Shown here: positions 36,353 through 45,396 of the stretch, in pieces | Layout of the letters: every line of letters starts with the position of its first letter | Numbering within the stretch: position 1 is the first letter of the stretch | Source: Bacteroides finegoldii DSM 17565 | GTDB taxonomy: Bacteria > Bacteroidota > Bacteroidia > Bacteroidales > Bacteroidaceae | Direction: 5' to 3' | Length of the DNA: 64,000 nucleotides | Assembly: GCF_000156195.1 (NCBI RefSeq) | Contig: NZ_GG688330.1 | Span: 80,079-144,078, forward strand | Notes under the pieces: model-generated | The model's input: the letters and a program-made list of their open reading frames with translations, nothing else | Databases searched by the model: none | Told to the model about the DNA's origin: nothing | Translations under genes and position numbers: made by a program

Positions 36353-37627
36353 ATGGAAAAACGAATAATAAAGGCAATTATAGCCGAGCGTCAGCAAGAA
36401 ATTAGTAAGATTCAGCTGGTTGAAAGACCGATATATTTTGAGGAGCAGGCGAATTATGTTCTGGTTGGTATTCGTCGTGCGGGTAAGTCTTATCAAATGT
36501 ATCAGGATATACAGAATCTTGTAAGATTGGGTAAAGTGACTTTTGAAGACTGTCTTTATATTAATTTTGAGGATGAGCGTATCTCTTCTATTGAGGCTTC
36601 GGAGCTAGGACTTCTGTTGGAGTGTTATGCTGAAATGTATGATAACCGTAAGCCTTTGATATATCTTGATGAGATTCAGAATATTGACGGATGGGAAAAA
36701 TTTGCTCGTAGGCTGGCTGATTCTAAATATAGGGTTTTCATTACCGGAAGTAATGCGCGAATGCTTAGTAGGGATATTGCCACTACTTTGGGTGGACGAT
36801 ATATCATGCGGGAAGTATTTCCCTTTTCATTTGCAGAGTATCTCACTTTTCATCAGATTCACTTGAAGGCAAACTGGGAATTTGAACCGGAACAACGGCT
36901 GGAAGTCATTAAGCAGTTCAATACCTATTTTCATTTCGGAGGATTTGCCGAAACGTTTTCTTTGATAGATAAACGGGAATGGATTAATTCGTTATATCAA
37001 AAGATTTTACTGGGAGATATTATAGCACGCAACGAGATTCGCAATAGCGCTGCTATCCGGCTATTGGCAAAGAAGCTTGCTGAAAGTGTCATGCAGCCAA
37101 CTACGCAGACACGATTATTGCATATTGTAAAATCTTCTGGTAGTGGTATCAGCCGTAATACATTGGCAGATTATCTCACTTATATGAATGATGTTTATTT
37201 GACTTTTAACATCCCCAATTTTACAGATTCAGTAGCTGAACGCATGTCTAGTTGTAAAAGGTATTTTTATGATAATGGGTTGCTCAGTAATTTTCTGATA
37301 AATGCCGAAACTAAACTATTGGAGAATATCGTTGCTGTAAATTTAATAGAGCGATATGGAAAAGAAGAAGATAGAGTGTTTTTTTATAATAAGGGTATTG
37401 AGGTGGATTTTTATATTCCTGATGAAGGAATGGCTATACAAGTATCATATAGCATTGATGATCCGATTACCCGGGAACAGGAGGTCAGGGCTTTATATAA
37501 AATGTCGGAAGTTTTTGGCTTGAAAAAGACTTTTATCATTACTTGGGATGAAGAAAGGACAATTTCAGGGAATGAGTTGGATATAGAAGTCGTGCCGGTT
37601 TGGAAATGGCTGTTGCGATATTGCTGA
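36353..37627 (+). CDS. AAA ATPase with C-terminal DUF4143 domain
   Basis: Protein of 424 residues of the AAA_14/DUF4143 group. Walker A is GIRRAGKS (39-46), Walker B LIYLDEIQ (102-109) with Asp106-Glu107, and the sensor segment is VFITGSNARML. The C-terminal domain (about 200-424) has the DUF4143 features YFYDNGLLSNFL, ENIVAVNLIERYG and VDFYIPDEGMAIQVSYSI, a nuclease-like fold. The function of this family is not known; genes are scattered, variable in copy number, and often near mobile or defence genes. It is complete, unlike the related-class ATPase at 34831, and stands alone with its own promoter. Confidence 0.9.
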   Translation: MEKRIIKAIIAERQQEISKIQLVERPIYFEEQANYVLVGIRRAGKSYQMYQDIQNLVRLGKVTFEDCLYINFEDERISSIEASELGLLLECYAEMYDNRKPLIYLDEIQNIDGWEKFARRLADSKYRVFITGSNARMLSRDIATTLGGRYIMREVFPFSFAEYLTFHQIHLKANWEFEPEQRLEVIKQFNTYFHFGGFAETFSLIDKREWINSLYQKILLGDIIARNEIRNSAAIRLLAKKLAESVMQPTTQTRLLHIVKSSGSGISRNTLADYLTYMNDVYLTFNIPNFTDSVAERMSSCKRYFYDNGLLSNFLINAETKLLENIVAVNLIERYGKEEDRVFFYNKGIEVDFYIPDEGMAIQVSYSIDDPITREQEVRALYKMSEVFGLKKTFIITWDEERTISGNELDIEVVPVWKWLLRYC

Positions 37628-37652
37628 CATTGAAAGGTGCTAAAACTGATTT

Positions 37653-37667
37653 TGCAACTTTGTTGCA
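37653..37667. promoter_or_regulatory. Probable Fur-family operator
   Basis: TGCAACTTTGTTGCA has perfect 6-bp arms and a 3-bp centre. It ends 13 bp before the -7 box of the metal ATPase operon, over the -33 region. A Fur-family repressor is the second gene of that operon, so autoregulation is likely by inference. Confidence 0.6.
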
Positions 37668-37679
37668 TAAATCATTTGC

Positions 37680-37687
37680 TACCTTTG
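37680..37687 (+). promoter_or_regulatory. -7 box of the metal ATPase operon
   Basis: TACCTTTG fits TAnnTTTG and lies 11 bp before the first possible ATG, so the leader would be very short. TTTG occurs at 37651 and 37659, neither at ideal spacing. Confidence 0.5.
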
Positions 37688-37697
37688 CATCAACTAA

Positions 37698-39656
37698 ATG
37701 ATGAATGTTATGGGACATTGTAGTTGTGGCGCTCACTCATGCGCAACAGAAAAAAAGGTTGATGCAAAGGTTTCGAACTTCCATGAATATGGGAAAGTGA
37801 TATTTTCTCTCCTGCTTCTGGCAGGTGGAATAATAATGAATGCTCTTGATTTAGCATTCTTCCGTGAAGGATATGTTTCTTTGATATGGTATATCGTAGC
37901 CTATCTTCCGGTAGGAATTCCGGTGATGAAAGAAGCCTGGGAAAGTATCAGGGAAAAAGACTATTTCAGTGAGTTTACTCTAATGATTATTGCTACTCTG
38001 GGGGCTTTCTATATTGGCGAATATCCGGAAGGCGTAGCCGTGATGCTATTTTATACGGTAGGAGAACTGTTTCAGGGTAAAGCGGTAGATAAGGCTAAAC
38101 GTAATATCGGAGCCTTATTGGACGTAAGACCCGAAAAAGCACTGGTACTTAGGGAGGGTAATCTTGTTCTTGAAAGTCCTAAAAAGATAAAAGTCGGCGA
38201 AATCATAGAAATAAAGGCAGGTGAGCGAGTGCCACTTGATGGAACCATGCAGAATGAAGTTGCCGCCTTTAATACAGCCGCATTAACGGGCGAAAGCGTG
38301 CCTCGTAATATTCGGAAAGGGGAGGAAGTGCTTGCCGGAATGATTGTAACCGACAAGGTAATCCGACTTGAAGTGACGAGACCTTTTAACAAGAGCGCAC
38401 TCGCCCGAATATTGGAACTTGTTCAGAATGCCGCCGAACGCAAAGCCCCGGCAGAATTGTTTATTCGTAAGTTTGCCCGTGTTTACACACCGATTGTTAT
38501 CATACTGGCCGTATTAATTGTATTATCTCCATTGGTCTATTCACTTATCAATCCTGCATTTGTATTCACATTTAATGATTGGCTATACAGGGCTTTGGTC
38601 TTTTTGGTGATTTCATGTCCATGCGCATTGGTGGTTAGTATTCCGTTAGGCTATTTTGGTGGTATCGGAGCGGCATCCCGATTGGGTATTTTATTCAAAG
38701 GAGGTAATTATCTGGATGCTATCACTAGGATCAACACGGTGGTATTCGATAAAACAGGAACCCTGACAAAAGGAACCTTTGACGTGCAGGCCTGTAAAAG
38801 TGCAGGCGATATTTCGGAAGAAGAATTAGTGAAACTGATTGCTTCGGTAGAAAGTGATAGCACACATCCGATTGCCAAGGCTGTTGTGAATTATGCGAAA
38901 GAACGAAATATTGAACGCGTAACCGTTGCCGATACGAAAGAATATGCCGGCTTCGGATTGGAAGCAACGGTAGACGGAATTCCGGTTCTGGTTGGTAATT
39001 GCCGGTTACTGTCCAAGTTTGATATATCCTTTCCGCAAGAATTGTTGAAGATGACAGATACCATTGTAGTCTGTGCTGCTGGAAACCGTTATGCCGGTTA
39101 TCTGTTGTTGGCTGATGCCTTGAAAGAAGACGCAAAGGTAGCTATTGACCGCTTAAAAGCTTTAAATATTGAAAACATACAGATATTATCCGGTGATAAA
39201 CAGAGTATTGTTACTAACTTTGCGGAGAAGCTCGGCATATCGAAAGCCTATGGCGACTTGCTGCCGGAAGGGAAAGTGAAACACCTGGAAGAATTGCGTC
39301 AGGATGAGGCAAACCAGATTGCATTTGTCGGCGATGGAATGAATGACGCACCGGTGCTTGCTTTGAGTCATGTCGGTATTGCTATGGGAGGATTGGGCAG
39401 TGATGCAGCCATTGAAACAGCCGATGTCGTGATACAAACAGATCAGCCGTCGAAAGTAGCCGAAGCTATCAAAGTTGGAAAGCTGACACGAAGAATCATT
39501 TGGCAGAATGTATCACTGGCATTTGGAGTGAAATTGCTTGTGTTGATTTTGGGAGCCGGTGGAATCGCTACTCTTTGGGAGGCTGTCTTCGCAGACGTAG
39601 GCGTTGCGTTGCTTGCCATTATGAACGCCGTCAGAATACAGAAAATGATAAAGTAG
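37698..39656 (+). CDS. P1B-type heavy-metal-translocating ATPase
   Basis: Inner-membrane metal pump of 652 residues. It has no HMA domain; instead the N-terminus carries a Cys/His cluster, GHCSCGAHSC (6-15). Eight membrane helices are expected. Motifs: TGES (197-200), the membrane metal site CPC (307-309), the phosphorylated Asp351 in DKTGTLT, HP (390-391) and GDGMND (545-550). CPC with this type of C-terminus suggests Zn, Cd or Pb export, but Cu cannot be ruled out. Possible ATGs at 37698, 37701 and 37710; the promoter box is so close that 37701 or 37710 may be used. It is followed after 7 bp by a Fur-family regulator, which fits a metal-controlled efflux operon. Confidence 0.93.
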   Translation: MMNVMGHCSCGAHSCATEKKVDAKVSNFHEYGKVIFSLLLLAGGIIMNALDLAFFREGYVSLIWYIVAYLPVGIPVMKEAWESIREKDYFSEFTLMIIATLGAFYIGEYPEGVAVMLFYTVGELFQGKAVDKAKRNIGALLDVRPEKALVLREGNLVLESPKKIKVGEIIEIKAGERVPLDGTMQNEVAAFNTAALTGESVPRNIRKGEEVLAGMIVTDKVIRLEVTRPFNKSALARILELVQNAAERKAPAELFIRKFARVYTPIVIILAVLIVLSPLVYSLINPAFVFTFNDWLYRALVFLVISCPCALVVSIPLGYFGGIGAASRLGILFKGGNYLDAITRINTVVFDKTGTLTKGTFDVQACKSAGDISEEELVKLIASVESDSTHPIAKAVVNYAKERNIERVTVADTKEYAGFGLEATVDGIPVLVGNCRLLSKFDISFPQELLKMTDTIVVCAAGNRYAGYLLLADALKEDAKVAIDRLKALNIENIQILSGDKQSIVTNFAEKLGISKAYGDLLPEGKVKHLEELRQDEANQIAFVGDGMNDAPVLALSHVGIAMGGLGSDAAIETADVVIQTDQPSKVAEAIKVGKLTRRIIWQNVSLAFGVKLLVLILGAGGIATLWEAVFADVGVALLAIMNAVRIQKMIK

Positions 39657-39663
39657 GAGAAAG

Positions 39664-40104
39664 ATGGAAGAAGATATTTATTTGGATAAGCTGGTCAGAA
39701 GAGACATTAAGCCAACTGCAATAAGGCTCTTGGTGATAAAAGAGATGATGCAGGCAGAGCGTGCAGTGTCATTGCTTGACCTCGAAACATTGCTCGACAC
39801 AGTCGATAAATCGACTATATCCCGTACTATTGCTCTCTTCTTGTCTCATCACCTTATACATAGCATAGACGATGGAAGCGGCTCGTTGAAGTATGCCGTT
39901 TGCGACAACTCCTGCAATTGTGTGGTACAGGATTTACATTCGCATTTTTATTGTGAGAAATGCCATCGTACATTCTGCCTGGAAGGTACCCATATCCCGG
40001 TGATTGATTTGCCTGAAGGATTTACTTTGCATAGCATTAATTATGTCCTTAAAGGGATTTGTCAGGAATGTTCCTCCATGGGAATGACATTGGCAATGAA
40101 ATAA
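39664..40104 (+). CDS. Fur-family metal-responsive regulator
   Basis: DNA-binding regulator of 146 residues. A winged helix (about 10-75) precedes a dimerisation domain with two Cys pairs for structural zinc, CEKC (about 98-101, followed by HRTFC) and CQEC (about 134-137). His-rich HSHFYC also fits the family. By position it should control the metal ATPase; whether it senses Zn (Zur), Fe or another metal cannot be decided from the sequence. The operator candidate is at 37653-37667. Confidence 0.9.
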   Translation: MEEDIYLDKLVRRDIKPTAIRLLVIKEMMQAERAVSLLDLETLLDTVDKSTISRTIALFLSHHLIHSIDDGSGSLKYAVCDNSCNCVVQDLHSHFYCEKCHRTFCLEGTHIPVIDLPEGFTLHSINYVLKGICQECSSMGMTLAMK

Positions 40105-40150
40105 AAAAGACCGAAACCCGGAACGATAAAAAGATCGTCAGGTTTCGGCC
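40105..40150 (-). terminator. Terminator of mdh
   Basis: Stem of 10 pairs with one mismatch (40109-40118 with 40141-40150), an inner CGAT/ATCG stem, and a strong T-run reading leftward (complement of 40103-40108). It may also end the Fur-gene transcript. Confidence 0.8.
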
Positions 40151-40175
40151 TTCTGCTTTCGCTAATATTGTTTGA

Positions 40176-41177
40176 TTAGTCAATATTGGGATTCAAAGCA
40201 TGCCAGTCCTTGATGGCTGGGATGATTCCCATTTCAATCACTTCGTCACGAAGTTTACATAAGTGTTCGTAGCTCTTTTCTAATTCTTCCTGTTCGGCAG
40301 GAGTTCCGGCTACTTCTTTATAAGTAACGCCGTCTTTAGTAATTGAAGTTTCCATCGCCATCATGATATGGTCGAATTTGCCATTGGAAACATACGTTCC
40401 GGCAGGCCAGCGGAATGGCTGCCCGCCCATAGCAGCAGCAATCATTTCGATAGACAGATAAGCCGGACTTTGGAAAGAAGAACGGCCGCGAAGGTCGATG
40501 ATATGTTTTCCACCCTGGATGACACGTACTTTCAGTGCTTCCCATTCCGTCAACGGAAGGCGGGTAGTACCGATGAAATCGGTCAGGGGCTCTCCTTTTA
40601 TTTTAGTGGTAGATGCAAATACAGCCATTTGTTCTCCATGACCGCCATACGTACGGCAATTCTGAATGTCGGAAGCGGGGATATGGAAGTATTTCACCAG
40701 TTCGTTTTGCAAGCGGGTGCTATCCAACGCAGCCAATGTAGAAACTTGTGAAGGTTTCAAACCTGAATACAACAAAGTAATCAAGCCGGTGATGTCTGCA
40801 GGATTAAAGATGACAACGATATGTTTTACGTTCGGGCAATATTGACGAACGTCTTTTCCGAATTGAGCGGCAATCTCTGCATTTCCTTTCAACAGATCTT
40901 CGCGGGTCATACCTGCCTTACGGGCTGCTCCACCGGAAGAAACAATATAAGAAGCTCCGGTCAGTGCTTCTTTGATGTCGGAAGTATAGGTAAGGTTGAC
41001 ACCTTCAAAACCGCAATGATACAGTTCTTCAGCTACTCCTTCCAAAGCTGGTGCGAACGGATCATAGAGACAAATATTCGGAGTGAGTTTCATCATCATG
41101 GCTGTTTGTGCCATGTTGGAGCCGATCATTCCGGCAGCTCCCACAATCGTAAGTTTCTCGTTGGTTAGAAATTCCAT
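40176..41177 (-). CDS. mdh: Malate dehydrogenase
   Basis: NAD-dependent enzyme of 333 residues interconverting malate and oxaloacetate, used by Bacteroides in the reductive branch to succinate. NAD-binding GAAGMIG is at 13-19. Active-site residues: Arg86 (GGAARKAGM), Asp152-Ser-Thr-Arg155 and His180 (YGGHGEQM). Length is typical. Monocistronic with promoter box 41229-41236 and terminator 40105-40150. Confidence 0.95.
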   Translation of the reverse strand: MEFLTNEKLTIVGAAGMIGSNMAQTAMMMKLTPNICLYDPFAPALEGVAEELYHCGFEGVNLTYTSDIKEALTGASYIVSSGGAARKAGMTREDLLKGNAEIAAQFGKDVRQYCPNVKHIVVIFNPADITGLITLLYSGLKPSQVSTLAALDSTRLQNELVKYFHIPASDIQNCRTYGGHGEQMAVFASTTKIKGEPLTDFIGTTRLPLTEWEALKVRVIQGGKHIIDLRGRSSFQSPAYLSIEMIAAAMGGQPFRWPAGTYVSNGKFDHIMMAMETSITKDGVTYKEVAGTPAEQEELEKSYEHLCKLRDEVIEMGIIPAIKDWHALNPNID

Positions 41178-41228
41178 AATTTTATATGTTTAAAAAGGTG
41201 AATAATTTACTCTTTCTTTTTGTCGCTA

Positions 41229-41236
41229 CAAAGTTA
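41229..41236 (-). promoter_or_regulatory. -7 box of mdh
   Basis: TAACTTTG on the minus strand fits TAnnTTTG, about 50 bp before the ATG. Confidence 0.5.
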
Positions 41237-41303
41237 ACATATTAGAAAGCAAATTGTTCATTGCAAATAGTTTTGCCCGATAACGAAAAGTTATAGCTGA
41301 CTG

Positions 41304-41336
41304 ATTGAGGGATCTATTCAAAATAGATTATCTTTG
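41304..41336 (+). promoter_or_regulatory. Promoter of the CvfB-like gene
   Basis: ATTG at 41304-41307, 21 bp, then TATCTTTG at 41329-41336 (TAnnTTTG). It shows that translation starts at 41365 and not at the upstream in-frame ATG at 41305. Confidence 0.55.
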
Positions 41337-41364
41337 TATCTTATATAATATAATAGATAAGAAT

Positions 41365-42204
41365 ATGAGCATCGAATTAGGAAAGTTCAACCAGCTTGAA
41401 GTCGTGAAGGAAGTCGATTTCGGCGTATATCTCGATGGTGGGGAAGAAGGTGAGATTTTGTTGCCTACCCGCTATGTGCCCGAGGATTGTAAGATAGGAG
41501 ATTTTTTGAATGTGTTTCTTTACCTGGATATGGATGAGAGGCTGATTGCTACGACACTAACCCCGTTAGTGCAGGTCGGACAGTTTGCTTGTCTGGAAGT
41601 CTCCTGGGTAAATCAATACGGAGCTTTCCTGAACTGGGGACTGATGAAAGATCTGTTTGTGCCGTTCCGTGAGCAGAAGATGAAAATGCAGGTTGGACGG
41701 AAGTATGTGGTTCATGCACATGTGGATGAAGAGAGTTACCGTATTGTAGCTTCAGCAAAAGTGGAACGTTATCTGTCGAAAGAAAAGCCGGAATATGCTC
41801 CGGGAGCAGAGGTGAATATTCTTATCTGGCAGAAGACGGATTTAGGCTTTAAGGCAATTATAGATAATAAATATAGCGGCTTACTGTATGAGAATGAAAT
41901 ATTCAGTTCGATAGAGACCGGAATGGAGATGAAGGCTTTTGTGAAACAGGTGCGTGAGGATGGAAAGGTGGATTTGATTCTTCAGAAACCGGGCTTTGAA
42001 AAGGTCGATGATTTTGCGAAGACATTACTTGATTATATCAAAGAGCAGGGAGGACGGATTCATCTGAACGACAAGAGTCCTGCGGAAGATATTTATGATA
42101 CGTTCGGTGTGAGTAAGAAAACCTTTAAGAAAGGAGTAGGCGATTTGTATAAGAAACGTCTGATTACCTTGCATGAGGATGGCATTGCTTTGGTGGAATC
42201 CTAA
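41365..42204 (+). CDS. S1-like RNA-binding protein (CvfB family)
   Basis: Cytoplasmic protein of 279 residues. It begins MSIELGKFNQLEVVKEVDFG, typical of the CvfB/YitL family: three S1-like OB folds (about 5-65, 68-135, 140-205) and a C-terminal winged helix (about 215-279, DTFGVSKKTFKKGVGDLYKKRLI). In Gram-positives CvfB affects virulence-factor expression through RNA; in Bacteroides the role is unknown. A small hairpin ATAGGG/CCCTAT follows the gene at 42208-42223. Confidence 0.9.
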   Translation: MSIELGKFNQLEVVKEVDFGVYLDGGEEGEILLPTRYVPEDCKIGDFLNVFLYLDMDERLIATTLTPLVQVGQFACLEVSWVNQYGAFLNWGLMKDLFVPFREQKMKMQVGRKYVVHAHVDEESYRIVASAKVERYLSKEKPEYAPGAEVNILIWQKTDLGFKAIIDNKYSGLLYENEIFSSIETGMEMKAFVKQVREDGKVDLILQKPGFEKVDDFAKTLLDYIKEQGGRIHLNDKSPAEDIYDTFGVSKKTFKKGVGDLYKKRLITLHEDGIALVES

Positions 42205-42243
42205 ATAGAATAGGGAAATCCCTATGCACGAATAGAGGGAATC

Positions 42244-42276
42244 ATTGGGGTGGGGAGTTTTCTCACCCTATTTTTG
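42244..42276 (+). promoter_or_regulatory. Promoter of the DUF4476 gene
   Basis: ATTG at 42244-42247, 21 bp, then TATTTTTG at 42269-42276, matching TAnnTTTG; the ATG used is at 42319. Confidence 0.5.
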
Positions 42277-42318
42277 TACTATCAGATTAGAGATATTAAT
42301 AATAAAAACTGGATAAGT

Positions 42319-42993
42319 ATGCGTAAGATTGTAATAAGTTTCTGTATCCTACTCGCTGCTCTCTCTTTAAAGGCGCAGACTGTAAGTGGAATTCGTATTG
42401 ATGGCGGAGATACCCCGATTCTTGTGTATTTTGGAGGAAACCAGATGTGTCTGCCGACTACAACATGTTTTGTCGCTAACTTGAAATCAGGATATTACAC
42501 CGTTGAAGTGTATGCTACGCGCTCTGCCCGTCCGGGAGAGAGAGTATGGAAAGGGAGGCGGTTATATAATGAACGTATTTATTTTGATGGGAATAGTGTG
42601 AAAGAGATTTACGTGGATGGACGTGGAGAGATTCGTCCTGGTAGTCCTGGCCGCCCCGGACAAGAGGGATATTGTCCGGATAGTCAATATGATAGAGTGA
42701 TGAGTGAGCAACTTTTTAAGAGGTTTCTCAGTGAGGTGAAGAAAGAACCTTTTAAGGATGACCGCATGGAGATGATTAAGACGGCGTTGGCCGGTTCGGA
42801 TTTTACTTCCGGGCAATGTCTTGAATTGACGCGACTTTATACTTTTGATGATGACCGGATGGAGATTATGAAGATGATGTATCCGCGTATTGTTGATAAA
42901 GGGGCTTTCTTTACAGTCATTGCTACGCTGACATTTTCGTCTAACAGGGATGAGATGAATAAGTTTGTGCAAAGCTACGGCAGACGTCGATAG
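42319..42993 (+). CDS. Secreted DUF4476-domain protein
   Basis: Exported protein of 224 residues; the signal peptide ends at LKAQ (about 19). An N-terminal beta region (about 20-105) carries YYTVEVYATRS. The C-terminal DUF4476 domain (about 125-224) is a set of short helices with two DDRMEMIK/DDRMEIMK repeats and an FSSNRDEMNKF end. The domain is common in Bacteroidetes; function unknown. I start at 42319 because the promoter box at 42269 lies inside the longer frame. It precedes another secreted protein by 57 bp and may be cotranscribed. Confidence 0.8.
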   Translation: MRKIVISFCILLAALSLKAQTVSGIRIDGGDTPILVYFGGNQMCLPTTTCFVANLKSGYYTVEVYATRSARPGERVWKGRRLYNERIYFDGNSVKEIYVDGRGEIRPGSPGRPGQEGYCPDSQYDRVMSEQLFKRFLSEVKKEPFKDDRMEMIKTALAGSDFTSGQCLELTRLYTFDDDRMEIMKMMYPRIVDKGAFFTVIATLTFSSNRDEMNKFVQSYGRRR

Positions 42994-43050
42994 TGATAAA
43001 TGATTAAGTGTGTGGGGGGATTGAAATAATAAATGATAGGAGGTTGAATT

Positions 43051-44076
43051 ATGAAGCGGATATTATTTTTACTTTTTGCTATCGGTTTGGGTGCCGGTAT
43101 GACTGTGATGGCAGGAATGAGTACTAGCAAGATACGTAAGGAAACACGTTTTCTTACAGATAAGATGGCGTATGAACTGAATCTGACCACTCAACAATAT
43201 AATGATGCGTATGAGATTAATTACGACTTTATTTATTCGGTCCGTAATATCATGGATTACGTGGCACGTGGTTATGAATGGGCGATGGATGACTATTATG
43301 AAGCGTTGGACATCCGTAATGACGATCTTCGTTGGGTATTGAGTGATGGACAATATCGCCGGTTCATGGGAGCCGATTATTTTTATCGGCCGATTTATGT
43401 GACCGGAGGAAGATGGAGTTTACGGGTTTATATCAATTATCCGAATCGCGGCTTGTTCTATTTCGGTGTGCCTTATCATTATCATACCTATTGTGGAGCG
43501 CACTATCGTCCGCATATTCATCATACCAGCTATTATCGGGGTAGATACAATAATCTTCACCATTATTCTACGCCTCATCGGGTAAGAGATCAAAGAGTGT
43601 ATCACTCTTACCGCCGTTCGGATTTTGGCTCGGTTCGGATTCGTCCGAATTCTTCGGTACGTCCGCATAATGCACCGACTCGTCCGGGTAATTCTTACCG
43701 TCCGGAAACAGGTCCCGGTTCTTCAAGCTCTAATCGCAGACCAACAAGCGGAAGTTCAACTGGCTTCAGTTCCTCCAATCGTGAAAGTGGAAAAACAAGT
43801 AGTAGTTCGAGAGGAAGTTCAAGTAAACGAAACGATAGTAGTTCCTATAATAGAAATAACAGTTCTGAGAGAAATAACAGCTCTTCCAGTTCCAGGCGCG
43901 GTAGTTCCAGTCGTAGTAGCTCCAGTCGCAGTGATTCTGGTCGCAGTAGATCTACCCGGAGCAATGTCTCTAGTGGACAAACAGAAAGACGCTCTTCTTC
44001 CGGAAGTGCGAGAAGCAATAGCACTCAAAGCTCTTCCCGTTCCTCTGAAAGAAACAGCAGCGGTTCAAGAAGATAA
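43051..44076 (+). CDS. Secreted protein with Tyr/His-rich middle and Ser/Arg-rich tail
   Basis: Exported protein of 341 residues; signal peptide about 1-21 (GLGAGMTVMAG). Residues about 25-120 form a helical domain (KIRKETRFLTDKMAYELNL, YNDAYEINYDF) like those in Bacteroidetes extracellular proteins with a periplasmic-chaperone-like fold. Residues 120-200 are rich in Tyr, His and Arg. From about 205 to the end the chain is almost only Ser, Arg, Asn, Gly and Thr, with runs of Ser broken by Arg. I do not recognise a named family. Such a tail is likely disordered and positively charged, perhaps binding polyanions; this is inference. Confidence 0.75.
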   Translation: MKRILFLLFAIGLGAGMTVMAGMSTSKIRKETRFLTDKMAYELNLTTQQYNDAYEINYDFIYSVRNIMDYVARGYEWAMDDYYEALDIRNDDLRWVLSDGQYRRFMGADYFYRPIYVTGGRWSLRVYINYPNRGLFYFGVPYHYHTYCGAHYRPHIHHTSYYRGRYNNLHHYSTPHRVRDQRVYHSYRRSDFGSVRIRPNSSVRPHNAPTRPGNSYRPETGPGSSSSNRRPTSGSSTGFSSSNRESGKTSSSSRGSSSKRNDSSSYNRNNSSERNNSSSSSRRGSSSRSSSSRSDSGRSRSTRSNVSSGQTERRSSSGSARSNSTQSSSRSSERNSSGSRR

Positions 44077-44184
44077 CCTATTCCTTTATTATTTATATCA
44101 ATCTCATTACTCCTCAGCGGAAGGAGAACTAGACTCCGGGTTTTCACCGGCTAGACTATTCCGGGCAACGCCCGTAACTTGGAT

Positions 44185-44220
44185 GAGGTTGTGTCAGCAT
44201 TTTGACACAACCTCGTTCGT
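44185..44220 (+). terminator. Hairpin after the Ser/Arg-rich gene
   Basis: A perfect 12-bp stem (44185-44196 with 44203-44214) and 6-nt loop, followed by a moderately T-rich stretch. It lies about 110 bp after the gene. Confidence 0.65.
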
Positions 44221-44283
44221 TTTCGTACACCATTCTGTTTTTCTAATGAACAATTACGATTAGCTTTTGTAACTCTTCAATAT

Positions 44284-45312
44284 CTATTTAACGAGCGGCA
44301 AATATTCTCCATAACCTTCCTCTTGCATTTTCTCTTTCGGGATAAAACGAAGGGAGGCGCTATTGATGCAATAACGTAATCCGCCTTTCTCTTTCGGACC
44401 ATCTGTAAATACGTGTCCCAAATGGGCATCTCCGGTTCTACTGCGCACTTCCGTACGTATCATGCCATGCGAAGTATCTTTCTTCTCTGTGATTAGATCT
44501 TTTTGAATCGGTTGGGAAAAACTTGGCCACCCGCAACCCGAATCGAACTTGTCGGTAGAAACAAACAAAGGCTCTCCGGTGGTAATATCAACATAAATGC
44601 CTGGGCGATGCTCATTCCAGTATTCATTGTGGAAGGCCGGTTCGGTGGCATTCTTCTGGGTTACTGCATATTGTTCCGCCGACAGTTCCTTGCGGAGGGT
44701 TGAGTCATCCGGTTTTTGATACACTTTTGTTTTCGGTGCATTGGCTTTGCGTGCCATTTCAAATAAAGCGGGATTGATATGACAGTATCCTCCCGGATTT
44801 TTATCCAGATAGTCCTGATGGTAAGTCTCTGCGGGATAGAAATTAGTCAATGGCTTTACTTCTATAGCGATAGGAGTCTTATATTGTGCAGACAATAGTT
44901 TAATAGCCTGGTTAATGACAGGAAGATCTTCTTTATTTATATAATAAATTCCGGTTCTATACTGTGTTCCCCGGTCATTACCCTGACGGTTGAGGCTGGT
45001 AGGGTCAATTGTCTTGAAATACAGATCGAGCAGCAAATTTAAATCTATCGTTTTAGGATCATAAACCACCTTTACCGTTTCCGCAGCATTGGTTTTTCCT
45101 GAACAGACCTGTTCATAACTCGGATTGGCAACATTACTGTTGGCATATCCTACTTGAGTACTTTCTACTCCTCGAATTTGTTTCAGGAAATGTTCTGTTC
45201 CCCAGAAGCATCCTCCTGCAAAATAGATTTCTGCTTGATTTTTCATTGGTTTAGCAACTCCTAAAAATGTATTACTAATCACTACGATCACTATGATGAT
45301 AAAACACTTCAT
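44284..45312 (-). CDS. msrAB: Bifunctional methionine sulfoxide reductase MsrAB, exported
   Basis: Repair enzyme of 342 residues that reduces both S- and R-methionine sulfoxide. An N-terminal hydrophobic signal (1-20) sends it to the envelope. MsrA domain about 25-185 with catalytic Cys35 in GGCFWG and the YHQDYL end; MsrB domain about 205-342 with GCGWPSF and catalytic Cys315 in RYCINSASLRF. Fusion in the order A-B is common. It lies downstream of the TolC-type gene on the same strand, but a -7 box at 45382-45389 suggests its own promoter. Confidence 0.94.
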   Translation of the reverse strand: MKCFIIIVIVVISNTFLGVAKPMKNQAEIYFAGGCFWGTEHFLKQIRGVESTQVGYANSNVANPSYEQVCSGKTNAAETVKVVYDPKTIDLNLLLDLYFKTIDPTSLNRQGNDRGTQYRTGIYYINKEDLPVINQAIKLLSAQYKTPIAIEVKPLTNFYPAETYHQDYLDKNPGGYCHINPALFEMARKANAPKTKVYQKPDDSTLRKELSAEQYAVTQKNATEPAFHNEYWNEHRPGIYVDITTGEPLFVSTDKFDSGCGWPSFSQPIQKDLITEKKDTSHGMIRTEVRSRTGDAHLGHVFTDGPKEKGGLRYCINSASLRFIPKEKMQEEGYGEYLPLVK

Positions 45313-45381
45313 ATCCGTTAGTTCTTTCTATAATAACGAATGAACCAACGGATATGTTTTAAGGAACTACTATACTAAACT

Positions 45382-45389
45382 CAAATATA
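45382..45389 (-). promoter_or_regulatory. -7 box of msrAB
   Basis: TATATTTG on the minus strand fits TAnnTTTG, 70 bp before the start. No matching -33 box. Confidence 0.4.
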
Positions 45390-45396
45390 TTTCTTT

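Noticed and set aside
34831..37627. A complete anti-phage defence system around the AAA ATPases
   Set aside because: One ATPase is broken, the other stands alone, and no recognised effector, methylase or other defence gene is next to them.
43625..44263. Open frame of 212 codons overlapping the Ser/Arg-rich gene in another frame
   Set aside because: The overlapped frame has a signal peptide and a good start; this one is an alternate reading of the repetitive tail.
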